This document shows, piece after piece, positions 32,410 through 41,608 of a stretch of DNA of 51,456 bases (within the stretch, counting starts at the first letter, position 1; every line of letters starts with the position of its first letter). A program made the position numbers and the translations under genes. The stretch is from Chitinophagaceae bacterium UBA4857. GTDB taxonomy: Bacteria; Bacteroidota; Bacteroidia; Chitinophagales; Chitinophagaceae. The stretch lies in assembly GCA_002399735.1 (NCBI GenBank), contig DHEF01000054.1:114540-165995 (forward strand), given 5' to 3'. The notes beneath the pieces were generated by a model. It was not told the origin of the DNA and searched no databases. It saw nothing but the letters and a program-made list of their open reading frames with translations.

Positions 32410-33138
32410 TTACAAGTTGGCTTTTATTTCCTGAAAGAAACTTTTCATTTGTTGCAGCGATTGTACCAGTGCAAATTTTTCCTCGGCCTTTTTATTATTC
32501 TTTAAATAATCTTTAGCACCTTGTATGGTAAACTTGCGGCGGCGTAGTAAGTCGTAAATTAAAGCAATGTTTTTTACATCAATGGGGCGGAATAATCTAT
32601 CACCTTTGCCATTTTTACGTGGCTTTAAAATATCAAATTCGGTTTCCCAATAACGTATCAACGATTGATTTTCATGAAACATTTCGGCTACTTCACCAAT
32701 GGGGTAATACTGGCGTTGAAACAAAACTTCGTCATTAGGAATTTCGATCAGGTGTACATCCAAGGCCTTTTCTTTTAAAGAACGACGACCTCGGGTTTCG
32801 CCATTCTTTTTTGCCTTGCTTTCAACAATGATAATGTTGTTGCTTTCTTCCTCCCTTTCGGCAACTTCAACTAAGGCCTCTACTTCGAGTACTTCGTCCT
32901 TCACTACCACAAATGCTTCCGGCTCTACATCCACAATTTTTTCCTCGGTTACTTGAATTATTTCAGGTTCCGGTTGGTCTATCTCAATAATAGTGGGCTT
33001 TTGCAATAAGGGTTTTAACTCCACCTGAGCTGTAGCAGGTGCTGTGTCCTCTTTAACGGGTGCGGGTATAACCGGCTGTTTTTCCTCCTCTTGTGGAGCA
33101 AAAAAATCAAATGCAATTTGTATATGTGCTTTAGCCAT
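32410..33138 (-). CDS. MerR-type regulator with long acidic N-terminus
   Basis: From the start at 33138 (MAKAHIQIAFDFF) the protein has 242 residues. The MerR winged helix is in the C-terminal half (about 143-215: YPIGEVAEMFHENQSLIRYW, then FRPIDVKNIALIYDLLRRR), with a short helix after it. The first 110 residues are rich in Glu, Val and Pro and look disordered; ordinary Bacteroidota MerR proteins of this kind have only about 110-130 residues in total. No effector-binding Cys pattern is seen. An ATG at 33150 overlaps the promoter box at 33148-33155, which supports the inner start. Confidence 0.82.
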   Translation of the reverse strand: MAKAHIQIAFDFFAPQEEEKQPVIPAPVKEDTAPATAQVELKPLLQKPTIIEIDQPEPEIIQVTEEKIVDVEPEAFVVVKDEVLEVEALVEVAEREEESNNIIIVESKAKKNGETRGRRSLKEKALDVHLIEIPNDEVLFQRQYYPIGEVAEMFHENQSLIRYWETEFDILKPRKNGKGDRLFRPIDVKNIALIYDLLRRRKFTIQGAKDYLKNNKKAEEKFALVQSLQQMKSFFQEIKANL

Positions 33139-33147
33139 GCTGTGCCG

Positions 33148-33155
33148 CAAAGGTA
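33148..33155 (-). promoter_or_regulatory. -7 box before the MerR gene
   Basis: The minus strand reads TACCTTTG, nine bases before the start codon, giving an mRNA with almost no leader. Confidence 0.6.
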
Positions 33156-33430
33156 AAACAGCGGGATGGGTAAGCTTGTTTAGGTTATGTTATAGTTATC
33201 CACATTTGAGGGGATGTAGGATGTAGGATTTCTGATTTTTTGATTTCTGATTTAGAGATGTTGGATTTAATCTAAGATCTCTGATTTTTTGATCTGTGAT
33301 ATAAGCTTTTTAAGATAGTATAGTTATTAACTCCCATGTAAATGCTAATTGTTCAATGAAAGATGTGTAACTACAAATAATTTGTCAACTGTCATTTGTC
33401 CATTGTCAATTAAATTTTTCCGACTTATCT
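33156..33430. other. Gene-free part of the MerR-M1 peptidase gap
   Basis: The gap from 33156 to 33649 has no gene. The part to about 33300 is low complexity, with repeated TTTCTGATTT and TTTTTTGATC-like runs. It is followed by copies of dispersed repeats and a terminator listed separately. Confidence 0.4.
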
Positions 33431-33507
33431 CTGTTGATTAGCGATATGCGGCTGAAGTGTGCGACGCAAGGGACGATCATCAGTGTTAATGCAGCTGATA
33501 ACATAAT
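33431..33507 (+). repeat. Dispersed repeat R1, copy upstream of the M1 peptidase terminator
   Basis: It reads TGATTAGCGATATGCGGC, then GTGCGACGCAAGGGACGATC, ATCAGTGTTAATGCAGC and TGATAACATAA, close to the consensus along its length. Confidence 0.85.
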
Positions 33508-33535
33508 TAAGTTGGACATTATAGGACTCATCTAA

Positions 33536-33586
33536 GCCCCTCCTTCGGAGGTTCCCAAAAGGGAAGTAACGAAGTTAGAGGGGAGG
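33536..33586. repeat. Nested small palindromes
   Basis: CCTCCTTCGGAGG and TTCCCAAAAGGGAA lie side by side inside an outer CCCCT...AGGGG pair, giving a three-way-junction-like fold. Such CCCCTCC/GGAGGTT stretches are common intergenic repeats in Bacteroidota (memory). Confidence 0.55.
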
Positions 33587-33608
33587 CCGCTGTTAACATA
33601 AATAAAAA

Positions 33609-33628
33609 GCCCCTTACTATGAAGGGGC
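33609..33628 (-). terminator. Terminator of the M1 aminopeptidase gene
   Basis: GCCCCTT / AAGGGGC with a 6-base loop, followed on the minus strand by TTTTTATT, 22 bases after the stop codon. Confidence 0.8.
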
Positions 33629-33649
33629 AGTGAAAAAGGTTGTGATGTA

Positions 33650-35620
33650 TTATTGAACCGGCCAAACGTTGTTTTTAGGGTTCATATCGGGGAATACCTT
33701 GTCGGGATCTAAAACTACTTTGGTTACAGCGGTTGTTGCAGGTAACAATACTTTCCACTCAGTATTGTTTTGCCAAACTTCAACGGGTAGTTTTTGACGT
33801 GTAGTAGTACCATCAGCCGTTGTATATTCTATTACAACCGGCATGGCCATTTGGTCAAGATTAGCAATGGTTAATAATGTTCCGTTTTTTGCATCGTTTT
33901 GTACCGCCTCTACATTGATGATAGCCTGATCTAACTGATAGTTTTCCAGTATCATACTTTTCCAGAACCAGGCAAGATCTTCACCCACTGAGTTTTCGAT
34001 ACTGCGGAAGAAATCCCAAGGAGTTGGATGTTTGTAGGCCCAATCGTGTGTGTATTTTCTGAAAGCAAAGTCGAAACGTCTTTCGCCCAAAATTTGCTCA
34101 CGTAATAAGGTTAATGCGAACCCTGGTTTTGAATATAATAACGCCCCGATGTTACGCTCTTTCATGGCATCGGGTGTGTTGTACACTACTTCCATAGACG
34201 GACTGAATAAACGGCTATTATGTGCGCTGCCTGCAGGACGTGCATACTCGCCATTGTTAAAATCTTTGGCGGCAATACCATTGATGAAAGTATTAAAGCC
34301 TTCGTCCATCCAACCATAACGGCGCTCGTTGCTACCCACAATCATAGGGAACCAGATATGGCCAAATTCATGGTCGGTAACGCCCCATAATCCGGCAGTT
34401 TTTGCACGGTAACCGCAGAAAACAATACCGGGATACTCCATGCCACCTACATTACTGGCTACGTTTACCGCAGAATAGTAAGGATAAGCCAACCATCTTT
34501 TTGAATAGTTTTCAATTGATGCTTTGGTGTATTCAGTTGAACGCCCCCATGCTGTTTGTCCGTCAGACTCCTCAGGATATAATGACATTGCCAGGCCTTT
34601 TTTACCATCAGGCAGGTTCATTTTAGCAGCATCCCAAATGAAGGATTTGGAAGCAGCCCAGGCAAAATCGCGGGAGTTTTGAATTTTAAACTTCCAGGTT
34701 AAGTTAGGTTTGTTTGGCTGTGTACCGGGTGTAGTAACATCGGCCGCTGAACGGATGATAACGGTTTTATCGCTGTTTTTAGCCTGGTTATAACTTTGTA
34801 GTTGTTTTGCTGTCATTACCTCTTGCGGGTTTTGTAACTCGCCAGAACCACCTACGATAAAAGATGATGGGGCAGTAATACTTACATCAAAGTTGCCATA
34901 CTCCAAATAAAATTCGCTTGCACCTAAGTAGGGGTCGGTATTCCAGCCCCGGATATCATCATACACACACATACGCGGGAACCATTGTGCAATGGCATAA
35001 ATATCGCCATTTTTTGTAGGTTGAATACCGGTACGGTCTGCGCCATAATCAGGTACAGTGTAACTGTATTGCATCTTTAATTTAATTACTCCGCCTTTAG
35101 CTGCCAATGGTTTGGCTAAACGCACTTGCATTCGGGTATCGGTAATCAATGTATCGGCTGCTGCTTCGGATGTACCGTTTAATAATTTTACAGAAGAGAA
35201 TTTGTAGCCTCCATCAAAACCGCTTTTGGCATCACCGTAACGGCTACGGCCTGTGGCTGGCATTTTAGCCTGGCCGCGGGAATCTTTATTAAACAGGTTT
35301 TGATCTAGCTGTAACCACAAATAACTTAACGCTTGCGGACTATTGTTTTGATAAGTAATGACAATAGTTGCTGATACCTGTTTTTTGCTGTCATCCAAAG
35401 TAGCATTAATTTGATAATCCACTTTATTTTGCCAATACGCTGCACCCGGCTCACCGGCTGCATTGCGGTATTCATTACCGTTGTAAGTATAAAATAAAGG
35501 TGAGAATAGCTTATACGAATCAAACTTAGATTCTGCTGTACTAGTTGCCTGCTGGGCATTAATTGCACCACCGGTTATGAATAACGCCGCTGCCGCCATC
35601 CATAGACTTGTTTTTTTCAT
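33650..35620 (-). CDS. M1-family metallo-aminopeptidase, secreted
   Basis: The 656-residue protein starts with a signal peptide (MKKTSLWMAAAALFITGGAINAQ). An N-terminal beta domain (about 50-290) precedes the gluzincin catalytic domain. The zinc motif is HEFGH at 417-421 with the third ligand Glu440 in WMDEGF, the exact HExxH-x18-E spacing of M1. GGMEYPG upstream corresponds to the GxMEN substrate loop, here with Tyr in place of Asn. The enzyme trims peptides outside the cytoplasm. It lies downstream of susC-susD but behind a terminator, so it is a separate unit. Confidence 0.88.
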   Translation of the reverse strand: MKKTSLWMAAAALFITGGAINAQQATSTAESKFDSYKLFSPLFYTYNGNEYRNAAGEPGAAYWQNKVDYQINATLDDSKKQVSATIVITYQNNSPQALSYLWLQLDQNLFNKDSRGQAKMPATGRSRYGDAKSGFDGGYKFSSVKLLNGTSEAAADTLITDTRMQVRLAKPLAAKGGVIKLKMQYSYTVPDYGADRTGIQPTKNGDIYAIAQWFPRMCVYDDIRGWNTDPYLGASEFYLEYGNFDVSITAPSSFIVGGSGELQNPQEVMTAKQLQSYNQAKNSDKTVIIRSAADVTTPGTQPNKPNLTWKFKIQNSRDFAWAASKSFIWDAAKMNLPDGKKGLAMSLYPEESDGQTAWGRSTEYTKASIENYSKRWLAYPYYSAVNVASNVGGMEYPGIVFCGYRAKTAGLWGVTDHEFGHIWFPMIVGSNERRYGWMDEGFNTFINGIAAKDFNNGEYARPAGSAHNSRLFSPSMEVVYNTPDAMKERNIGALLYSKPGFALTLLREQILGERRFDFAFRKYTHDWAYKHPTPWDFFRSIENSVGEDLAWFWKSMILENYQLDQAIINVEAVQNDAKNGTLLTIANLDQMAMPVVIEYTTADGTTTRQKLPVEVWQNNTEWKVLLPATTAVTKVVLDPDKVFPDMNPKNNVWPVQ

Positions 35621-35736
35621 TTTTCCTGTATTGTTTTTGCAGATTGAGTAAAAAATTGCTCAATGGTTAACGAAGGAATGAATATAGGAAAAATTAGGGA
35701 AGTGGGGGGAGGGAATTTGATGGGTGGTGGGAAAGA

Positions 35737-35766
35737 AAAAGCTACCTCATTGTAGAGGTAGCTTTT
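35737..35766 (-). terminator. Terminator of the susC-susD operon
   Basis: AAAAGCTACCTC / GAGGTAGCTTTT forms a 12-bp stem with a 6-base loop and T runs in both directions, 29 bases after the susD stop. Confidence 0.88.
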
Positions 35767-35794
35767 ATTAAGTTTTTGTCTACAAAAGACTAAA

Positions 35795-37402
35795 TTAATA
35801 ATCAGGATTTTGAACAACAATTGGGTTTTGAACAACTTCAGTAGCAGGGATAGGCCAAATAAATTTATAATCGCTATATGGAATTGCCGCCTGACCTGGA
35901 GTATAGGCAGTACCACAATTATAAATAGCCAAACCATTAGCACCATTCACAGCTTTAGCCGGAATACCATTAGTTGTATAATTTGCATCCATAACATTTC
36001 TGTGTATATCCGGCCATCTTTTACCTTCAAGTAAAAACTCAATCCTTCTTTCTAAAAGAATAGCCCGAGTTAATGCAATCTTATCAGAAAAATCAGCAAT
36101 TAAGTATTGTTCAGCAGCAGGGTTTTGTAAAGCCCTATTTCTTACAACATTTAATAAATCTAATCCTCTAGCCGAAACACCTGCAGCATTTCTAGCTTCT
36201 GCTTCTGCAAGCATTAATAGAACTTCAGGATATCTTATCATTGGCGCAAAATCACCACGTGTAATATAATCACGGTATTTGGTAGTAAAGTAACTAAGAT
36301 TTGTTGTAGATATATTACTTGCACCCGTAACATATAATGCACTACGACGTTTATCATCACATTTCCAACCTGCATTATTCCAGATGATAGGAGAAACGGC
36401 AACCAATCCTCTTCCACCTAAAGTTGCAGAACCAAGCATTGCTGCTAATCCACCGTTAGTACTAGGGGCATCCTGCGCATCATTTTTTATAGAAAAAACG
36501 CTCTCTGTAGATGAATTATTGGTAAATGCGCCATCTACAGTATTTGTCATGGCCCAACCACCAACAGGAGAAACCACAGAAGTCCAGCTAAGAGGGTTTA
36601 CTGTAGCAGGAACAAGTTTATTACCTTCCAAAATTACACCAGGCCAATCGCCCATATGCATTTTTACACGCATTTTTAAAGCAATTGCAGCAGCTTTAGT
36701 TGCCCGAGTAGTTTTTAGTGTTGCAGTCCCATAAGTAGCAGGAAGTGTTGTTTCAGCAAAATCAAGGTCTGCTAATATTTTACTATATGTCTCCGCTACA
36801 CTCGGTCTGGGTGTGTTGCGAATTTCGTTTACAGAAGCAGACGTAGCAATGGCAAAATCACGATATGGAACTCCTAATTTATTTCCATTACCATCTGCGT
36901 ATGGTCTAGCATAGTGAATAACTAATTCATGATGGGCCAATGCTCTTAAAAAGCGACATTCTGCTTCATATTGTGAGGTTAATTCAGCAGTAAGAATTCC
37001 TGCAGCACCAGCACCTTTAAATCCGTCTATTGAAACGTTGGCTTTATTAATTAAACCGTATAAATTATCCCAGTGTGACACATTATTAGCAGTTGTAGAG
37101 TTATACCCTGCTTGATAAGTAACTTGGAAAAAGGCAGCAAGGTTTACAGCATCCTCACCTCTACAATCTCCTTGCTCAATACTTGCTGCACCAAAGGGAT
37201 AGCCCCTTCTTTCAGTTCCACCAGTATATGGACCACTTTGAGCAGCATCATAAACTCCGTTTAATGATAATAAACAATAGGCAGGGGTACTAAACGCCTC
37301 AGTAAAAGGAATGGAAGAAAATGGTACTACATCTAATACCTTTTTGCAACTCGCAATTGCCAGTAAAGAAGATATTAGCACCAAACTATATACTTTTTTC
37401 AT
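35795..37402 (-). CDS. susD: SusD/RagB-family outer-membrane lipoprotein
   Basis: The 535-residue protein has a lipoprotein signal peptide (LVLISSLLAIASC, Cys near residue 19). The SusD fold follows: an N-terminal tetratricopeptide-like helical region (FLRALAHHELVIHYARPY; SVAETYSKILADLDFAE) and the C-terminal SusD domain with MIRYPEVLLMLAEAEARN and LLERRIEFLLEGKRWPDIHR. SusD forms the lid of the SusC transporter and binds its ligand at the cell surface. It lies 26 bases after susC. No glycan-degrading enzyme is next to the pair, so the substrate, sugar or peptide, is unknown. Confidence 0.92.
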   Translation of the reverse strand: MKKVYSLVLISSLLAIASCKKVLDVVPFSSIPFTEAFSTPAYCLLSLNGVYDAAQSGPYTGGTERRGYPFGAASIEQGDCRGEDAVNLAAFFQVTYQAGYNSTTANNVSHWDNLYGLINKANVSIDGFKGAGAAGILTAELTSQYEAECRFLRALAHHELVIHYARPYADGNGNKLGVPYRDFAIATSASVNEIRNTPRPSVAETYSKILADLDFAETTLPATYGTATLKTTRATKAAAIALKMRVKMHMGDWPGVILEGNKLVPATVNPLSWTSVVSPVGGWAMTNTVDGAFTNNSSTESVFSIKNDAQDAPSTNGGLAAMLGSATLGGRGLVAVSPIIWNNAGWKCDDKRRSALYVTGASNISTTNLSYFTTKYRDYITRGDFAPMIRYPEVLLMLAEAEARNAAGVSARGLDLLNVVRNRALQNPAAEQYLIADFSDKIALTRAILLERRIEFLLEGKRWPDIHRNVMDANYTTNGIPAKAVNGANGLAIYNCGTAYTPGQAAIPYSDYKFIWPIPATEVVQNPIVVQNPDY

Positions 37403-37428
37403 AATTTTTTTGTTTAAGTAACTTTAAT

Positions 37429-40400
37429 TTAGAACCCAACTTTAACACCAAAAGAGGTTGTTCGGATCTGAGGAGAAACACTTTGATCTAATCCTCCTGA
37501 TGTAATATTGTCAGGGTCAGCACCTGTGTATTTTGTCCAAACATGTAAGTTTTGGCCTTGTACAAAAAACACTAAACTATTTACAAAATTATTAGTCCAA
37601 TTTTGAAGTTTGTCAGCATTTAAGGTATAACTCAAAACAACATTCTGTAGTCTTAAATAATCACCAGACTCTACAAACCTAGAAAGCGCATTTTGGTTTA
37701 AGTTAATATTATTACCCTGCCCATAATATAATCTTGGAACATCAGTTACCTGACCAGCAGTTGTCCATCTGTTTAGGATTTCTGTTCCGTTATTTTGGAA
37801 ACTTTGGTTTACAAGAGCTTCTTGACGAGTGATATTCATTATTTTATTTCCCCCTGAATAACGAAGCATTACTTCTAAAGAAAACCCTTTATAAGCGAAA
37901 CTGTTTGTAACAGCACCAAACCATGTTGGTACACCCTGACCTAATGAGGTTTGGTCAGCAAAAGTTAATGTAGATGCAGCACCTAAAGCACCATCATCCT
38001 TACTGTTAGCTACAAAAAAACCACCAATTGATCCCGCTGATGTGAAATTACGTTGAATAAGCGTTCCATTAGCCTTATAATACATTGGGTTACCATTGGC
38101 CGTATTAACTCCTGCATAACGATAACCATATATAATGTTCATTGGATCTCCCACACGAATAAGATTATAGTTGCCATTTTGTATAAACTCTACAGGTTCA
38201 CCTCCTATTTCGTACAGGCTTGTAATTTTATTTTTTACAAGAGAATAGTTTGCATTAATAGACCAGTTAAAGTCTTTCTTTTGTATTAATAAGGCATTGA
38301 CAGAAAACTCAATACCTTTATTATTTAACTTACCAATATTTTGAGAAATTGAGTTTCCCGGAATACCAGCACTCAAAGGAGTAGGAACGCTTAATACTAA
38401 GTTATCAACATCATTCATGAACCAATCCGCAGTTACATTTATCCTATTCTTTAACAAAGAAAACTCTACCCCAACATCATACTTCTGGCTGGTCTCCCAT
38501 ACTAAATCGGGGTTTCCAATAGAGTTGGCTGCTAAGCCAGGTACATTACCATAAGGAGCCGTACCAAAAGTGCTTAACCATGGAGAGCCTCCTAATGTAT
38601 TACCAACCTTAGCATATGATGCCTTTAATTTAAAATCTCCAAAAACATTAGCTAAGAAAGGAGTGTTACGCCAAAAACTTTCTTCGGAAGGTCTCCATCC
38701 CACAGAATACCCTGGAAAAACACCATATCTTTTATCCGGAGCCAATGCACTTTGACCATCACGGCGTACAGAAGCCTGAAAGAAATATTTGTTTTTGTAA
38801 TCATAATTCAATCTACCAAATAAGGACTCAAAACCAGCTTTTGTATAATTTCCTCCAATACTTGGTGTTGCAGCTGAACCAGAGATGATATTTTCTTTCA
38901 AAAAGAAAATGTCAGCAATGTTTACACCGCTTGCAGAAAACCACTTTGTAGTAGTTGACTGAAACTCATGTCCCCCTGTTAAGAAAAAGTTATGTTTATT
39001 CAAAGAGAAGTTATAGTTAAAATAGTTCTGCCATACGTATCTTAAAAAGTTTTGGTTTGAGTTGTAAGAATAACCTAAGTTACTGTAACCATCACCATGA
39101 CGAGGATCCCATTTTTGATAACTATAGTCATTCAACATATCAGCTGAGGCTTGTGAACGAATTTTTAAATTTTTAATCGGAGACAACTCTAAGAAAAAAT
39201 TGTTCAAAATACGATACTTATCAGAATATTGTCTGTTATTCCTTAATGTAAAAGCAATATTTGAGAAGTTGTCATCAATAGCTTGAGTATTAGCGCCAGG
39301 ATTCATCGAGTTAGCAAGAGGATGATTAATGTTGTATCCTGTAGGATGAGTAGTGCTATATGGGGAAACGTTTGGTAACTGTCTTAATGCAGAAGCTATC
39401 GCACCGCCTAATGAGTTTCCGCCATTATTCTGATCTGTATCTTCTTGACGCGACAAAGTGATGTTGTTTCCAAACTTCACAAACTTGTTCATCTCATGCT
39501 CCAAGTTTAGTCTGATACGATATGCTACGTTTGAGTTACTAATGATAGTACCTTGTTGTTTAGAATAGTTCAAAGAAAAATAATATGTCGTTTTATCATT
39601 TCCCCCTTGTAAACTTAAGGTGTGATTCTGTACAGGTGCATTATTAACCAATGCTTCATCTTGCCAATCTGTAGTTGTACCATTAGCGTCCATGAAAGCC
39701 CGAGCGGCTAAGCCTGCATTAGATAATTTTTCATTTGCAATAGTAACAAACTCCTGTCCATTTAATAAATCCCATCTTTTAAGTGCACTGCTATAACCTA
39801 AAAAACCTTCATAATTAACTCTCGCCCTAGATTTAGCACCTTTTTTCGTTGTTATTAATATAACACCAGCGGCTGCTCTTGAACCAAAAATTGCAGTAGC
39901 AGAACCATCTTTTAATACTTCCAGACTTTCAATATCTGCAGGGTTTATATCACCAAGCGCATTGGAGTTTGTCGTTGATGCTAAATTTCCTGAAATAATA
40001 GGAATTCCGTCAACAACAATTAAAGGACCAGTTCCTTGACTAATCGAATTGATACCTCTAATAAATATCCTTGCAGGCGCATTAACCAATCCACTTGTAG
40101 TAGTTACCTGAACACCAGCTGCTCTACCCGCTAGTTGTTTATCAACCGAAGGCGTAACCAGATTAGCAAATTCTTTTACATTTACCTTACTAGCAGATCC
40201 TGTAAATGATTTAGCACTCTGTGTACCATAACCTACTACCACAACTTCTTCCATTTGGCTATCAACTTCAGCCAATGAAATACTGTAGTTTGACTGAGAA
40301 CCTAAAGTAACTTCTTTAGTTTCCGAACCTACTGCGGATATTACCAATGTTTTTGCGTTAGCTGTCAAGGAAAGTGTAAAGTTCCCTTCATCATTAGTAG

Positions 40401-40551
40401 TGGTACCAACTTTAGAGCCTTTTACCGTAACTGATGCATTCGCAATCGGATCTCCTTTTCCATCCGTTACCTTTCCAGAAATTGTTTTTTGAGCTAAAAG
40501 CACTCCCGAAGTAAATAAGAGGAGCGTTAGCATTACTAACAGTTTTCTCAT
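37429..40551 (-). CDS. susC: SusC/RagA-family TonB-linked outer-membrane transporter
   Basis: From the start at 40551 (MRKLLVMLTLLLFTSGVLLAQ, a signal peptide) the protein has 1040 residues, normal for SusC. An N-terminal carboxypeptidase-regulatory-like domain (ISGKVTDGKGDPIANASVTV) is followed by the TonB-box region EEVVVVGYG. The plug comes next (LAGRAAGVQV, IRGINSISQGTGPLIVVDG, VLKDGSATAIFGSRAAAGVI), then a 22-strand barrel ending in SFGVKVGF. It imports ligand delivered by SusD using TonB energy. No sigma/anti-sigma pair stands next to it. A longer frame to 40608 adds a non-signal leader and is rejected. Confidence 0.95.
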   Translation of the reverse strand: MRKLLVMLTLLLFTSGVLLAQKTISGKVTDGKGDPIANASVTVKGSKVGTTTNDEGNFTLSLTANAKTLVISAVGSETKEVTLGSQSNYSISLAEVDSQMEEVVVVGYGTQSAKSFTGSASKVNVKEFANLVTPSVDKQLAGRAAGVQVTTTSGLVNAPARIFIRGINSISQGTGPLIVVDGIPIISGNLASTTNSNALGDINPADIESLEVLKDGSATAIFGSRAAAGVILITTKKGAKSRARVNYEGFLGYSSALKRWDLLNGQEFVTIANEKLSNAGLAARAFMDANGTTTDWQDEALVNNAPVQNHTLSLQGGNDKTTYYFSLNYSKQQGTIISNSNVAYRIRLNLEHEMNKFVKFGNNITLSRQEDTDQNNGGNSLGGAIASALRQLPNVSPYSTTHPTGYNINHPLANSMNPGANTQAIDDNFSNIAFTLRNNRQYSDKYRILNNFFLELSPIKNLKIRSQASADMLNDYSYQKWDPRHGDGYSNLGYSYNSNQNFLRYVWQNYFNYNFSLNKHNFFLTGGHEFQSTTTKWFSASGVNIADIFFLKENIISGSAATPSIGGNYTKAGFESLFGRLNYDYKNKYFFQASVRRDGQSALAPDKRYGVFPGYSVGWRPSEESFWRNTPFLANVFGDFKLKASYAKVGNTLGGSPWLSTFGTAPYGNVPGLAANSIGNPDLVWETSQKYDVGVEFSLLKNRINVTADWFMNDVDNLVLSVPTPLSAGIPGNSISQNIGKLNNKGIEFSVNALLIQKKDFNWSINANYSLVKNKITSLYEIGGEPVEFIQNGNYNLIRVGDPMNIIYGYRYAGVNTANGNPMYYKANGTLIQRNFTSAGSIGGFFVANSKDDGALGAASTLTFADQTSLGQGVPTWFGAVTNSFAYKGFSLEVMLRYSGGNKIMNITRQEALVNQSFQNNGTEILNRWTTAGQVTDVPRLYYGQGNNINLNQNALSRFVESGDYLRLQNVVLSYTLNADKLQNWTNNFVNSLVFFVQGQNLHVWTKYTGADPDNITSGGLDQSVSPQIRTTSFGVKVGF

Positions 40552-40585
40552 GTGTGTGTTTAATTTTAGTTTTGAATTCAAGAGG

Positions 40586-40600
40586 CCTATCCAAGATAGG
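40586..40600 (-). promoter_or_regulatory. Palindrome in the susC upstream region
   Basis: CCTATC-CAA-GATAGG is a perfect 6-bp inverted repeat 35 bases before the susC start. Its minus-strand TATCTTGG is one base from the -7 consensus, so the palindrome may overlap the promoter and act as an operator. Confidence 0.4.
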
Positions 40601-40773
40601 GTTTGCAATTTTAAGAAATCATTACCATAATTCCTTAAGAATGTTAATTTTTTTTAAAATATTATTTATGGTAATAAATTTTCTATCCTTTTCCCTTAGA
40701 CATATTATAAACTCATTTGCTGCACCGCTTTCCCAATAATTTTAAACATTTATTTTCCCCTTTCAGTCAACAC

Positions 40774-40803
40774 TTTGATTATGATATAATTGCCATAACT
40801 TTG
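40774..40803 (+). promoter_or_regulatory. Complete promoter of the ferritin gene
   Basis: TTTG (40774-40777) and TAACTTTG (40796-40803) are separated by 18 bases, the full Bacteroidota -33/-7 arrangement. The start codon is 19 bases beyond the -7 box. Confidence 0.75.
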
Positions 40804-40822
40804 AAACTAAAACATTACCACT

Positions 40823-41338
40823 ATGATATCACAAGCAATACAGGAAGCGCTCAACAAGCAGGTTTTAATGGAAGCCGAGTCTTCGCAGGCATATCTGGCC
40901 ATGGCTTCATGGGCCGAAATTCAACCCGGTTTAGAGGGTGTCACGGAGTTTTTTTACCAACAGTCCGATGAGGAAAGGGTACATATGCTAAAGCTTATTC
41001 GTTTTATTAACGAAAGGGGCGGATTTGCAGCCGTGCCGCCTTTATCACAACCAATGGTCACCTTTCCATCTTTAAAAAAGCTTTTCGAGGAGTTTTTGAA
41101 ACATGAGTTACAGGTAAGCGACAGTATTAACGATCTGGTGCATTTATCACTTACCGAGAAGGATTATGCTACCCACAATTTTTTACAATGGTATGTAAAT
41201 GAGCAGATTGAAGAAGAAAGAACCGCTCGTACGTTAAACGATAAATTGGAGTTAATTGGTGACGACAAAAGTGGTTTATACCTATTTGATCGCGACATTC
41301 TTAATTTCCGTGGTGCCGATACCAGCAAAAAAAGATAA
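40823..41338 (+). CDS. ftnA: Ferritin
   Basis: The 171-residue protein is a four-helix ferritin. The ferroxidase residues are visible as Glu in LMEAESSQAYLAMASW, the E-x-x-H of SDEERVHMLKLI, and Glu in WYVNEQIEEERTA. No haem-binding Met pattern of bacterioferritin is seen. It stores iron as ferric mineral in a 24-mer. The gene is alone, with the best promoter in the window upstream and a terminator downstream. Confidence 0.95.
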   Translation: MISQAIQEALNKQVLMEAESSQAYLAMASWAEIQPGLEGVTEFFYQQSDEERVHMLKLIRFINERGGFAAVPPLSQPMVTFPSLKKLFEEFLKHELQVSDSINDLVHLSLTEKDYATHNFLQWYVNEQIEEERTARTLNDKLELIGDDKSGLYLFDRDILNFRGADTSKKR

Positions 41339-41355
41339 CTTTACTTCAGCTAATT

Positions 41356-41394
41356 AAAAAGCCTGTAGGTTTCAACAAACGTACAGGCTTTTTT
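41356..41394 (+). terminator. Terminator of the ferritin gene
   Basis: AAAAAGCCTGTA / TACAGGCTTTTT with a 14-base loop and a T run, 18 bases after the stop codon. Confidence 0.85.
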
Positions 41395-41405
41395 AATATT
41401 ATTTG

Positions 41406-41499
41406 GAGCTGTCAGCAGCAGTAATACTAATCAACTTCAGTTCCCGCTTTCCGCTATATACCTCCCTACGGTCGGTATGCCACTGCAATCGGGCAGCCC
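41406..41499. repeat. Palindromic repeat R2, third copy
   Basis: The ends are GAGCTG and CAGCCC. In minus-strand reading the right half GGAACTGAAGTTGATTAGTA and CTGCTGCTGACAGC matches 28150-28260. It fills the gap between ferritin and the MarR gene. Confidence 0.7.
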
Positions 41500-41608
41500 A
41501 TCATCTTTTGTTTTTCAATCATCAGCTACGCAGTATATAGACTTCAGTATTTAGTATACAGACGAGTTACCAACCAACCTCTCAAATCTGAAATCTCAAT
41601 TCTCACCA

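Noticed and set aside
33156..33300. Tandem repeat or CRISPR-like array in the MerR upstream region
   Set aside because: The TTTCTGATTT runs are irregular, short and without spacers of constant length.
33650..40551. A polysaccharide utilisation locus
   Set aside because: Only SusC and SusD are present. No glycoside hydrolase, lyase or sulfatase is adjacent, and the nearby M1 peptidase is behind a terminator.
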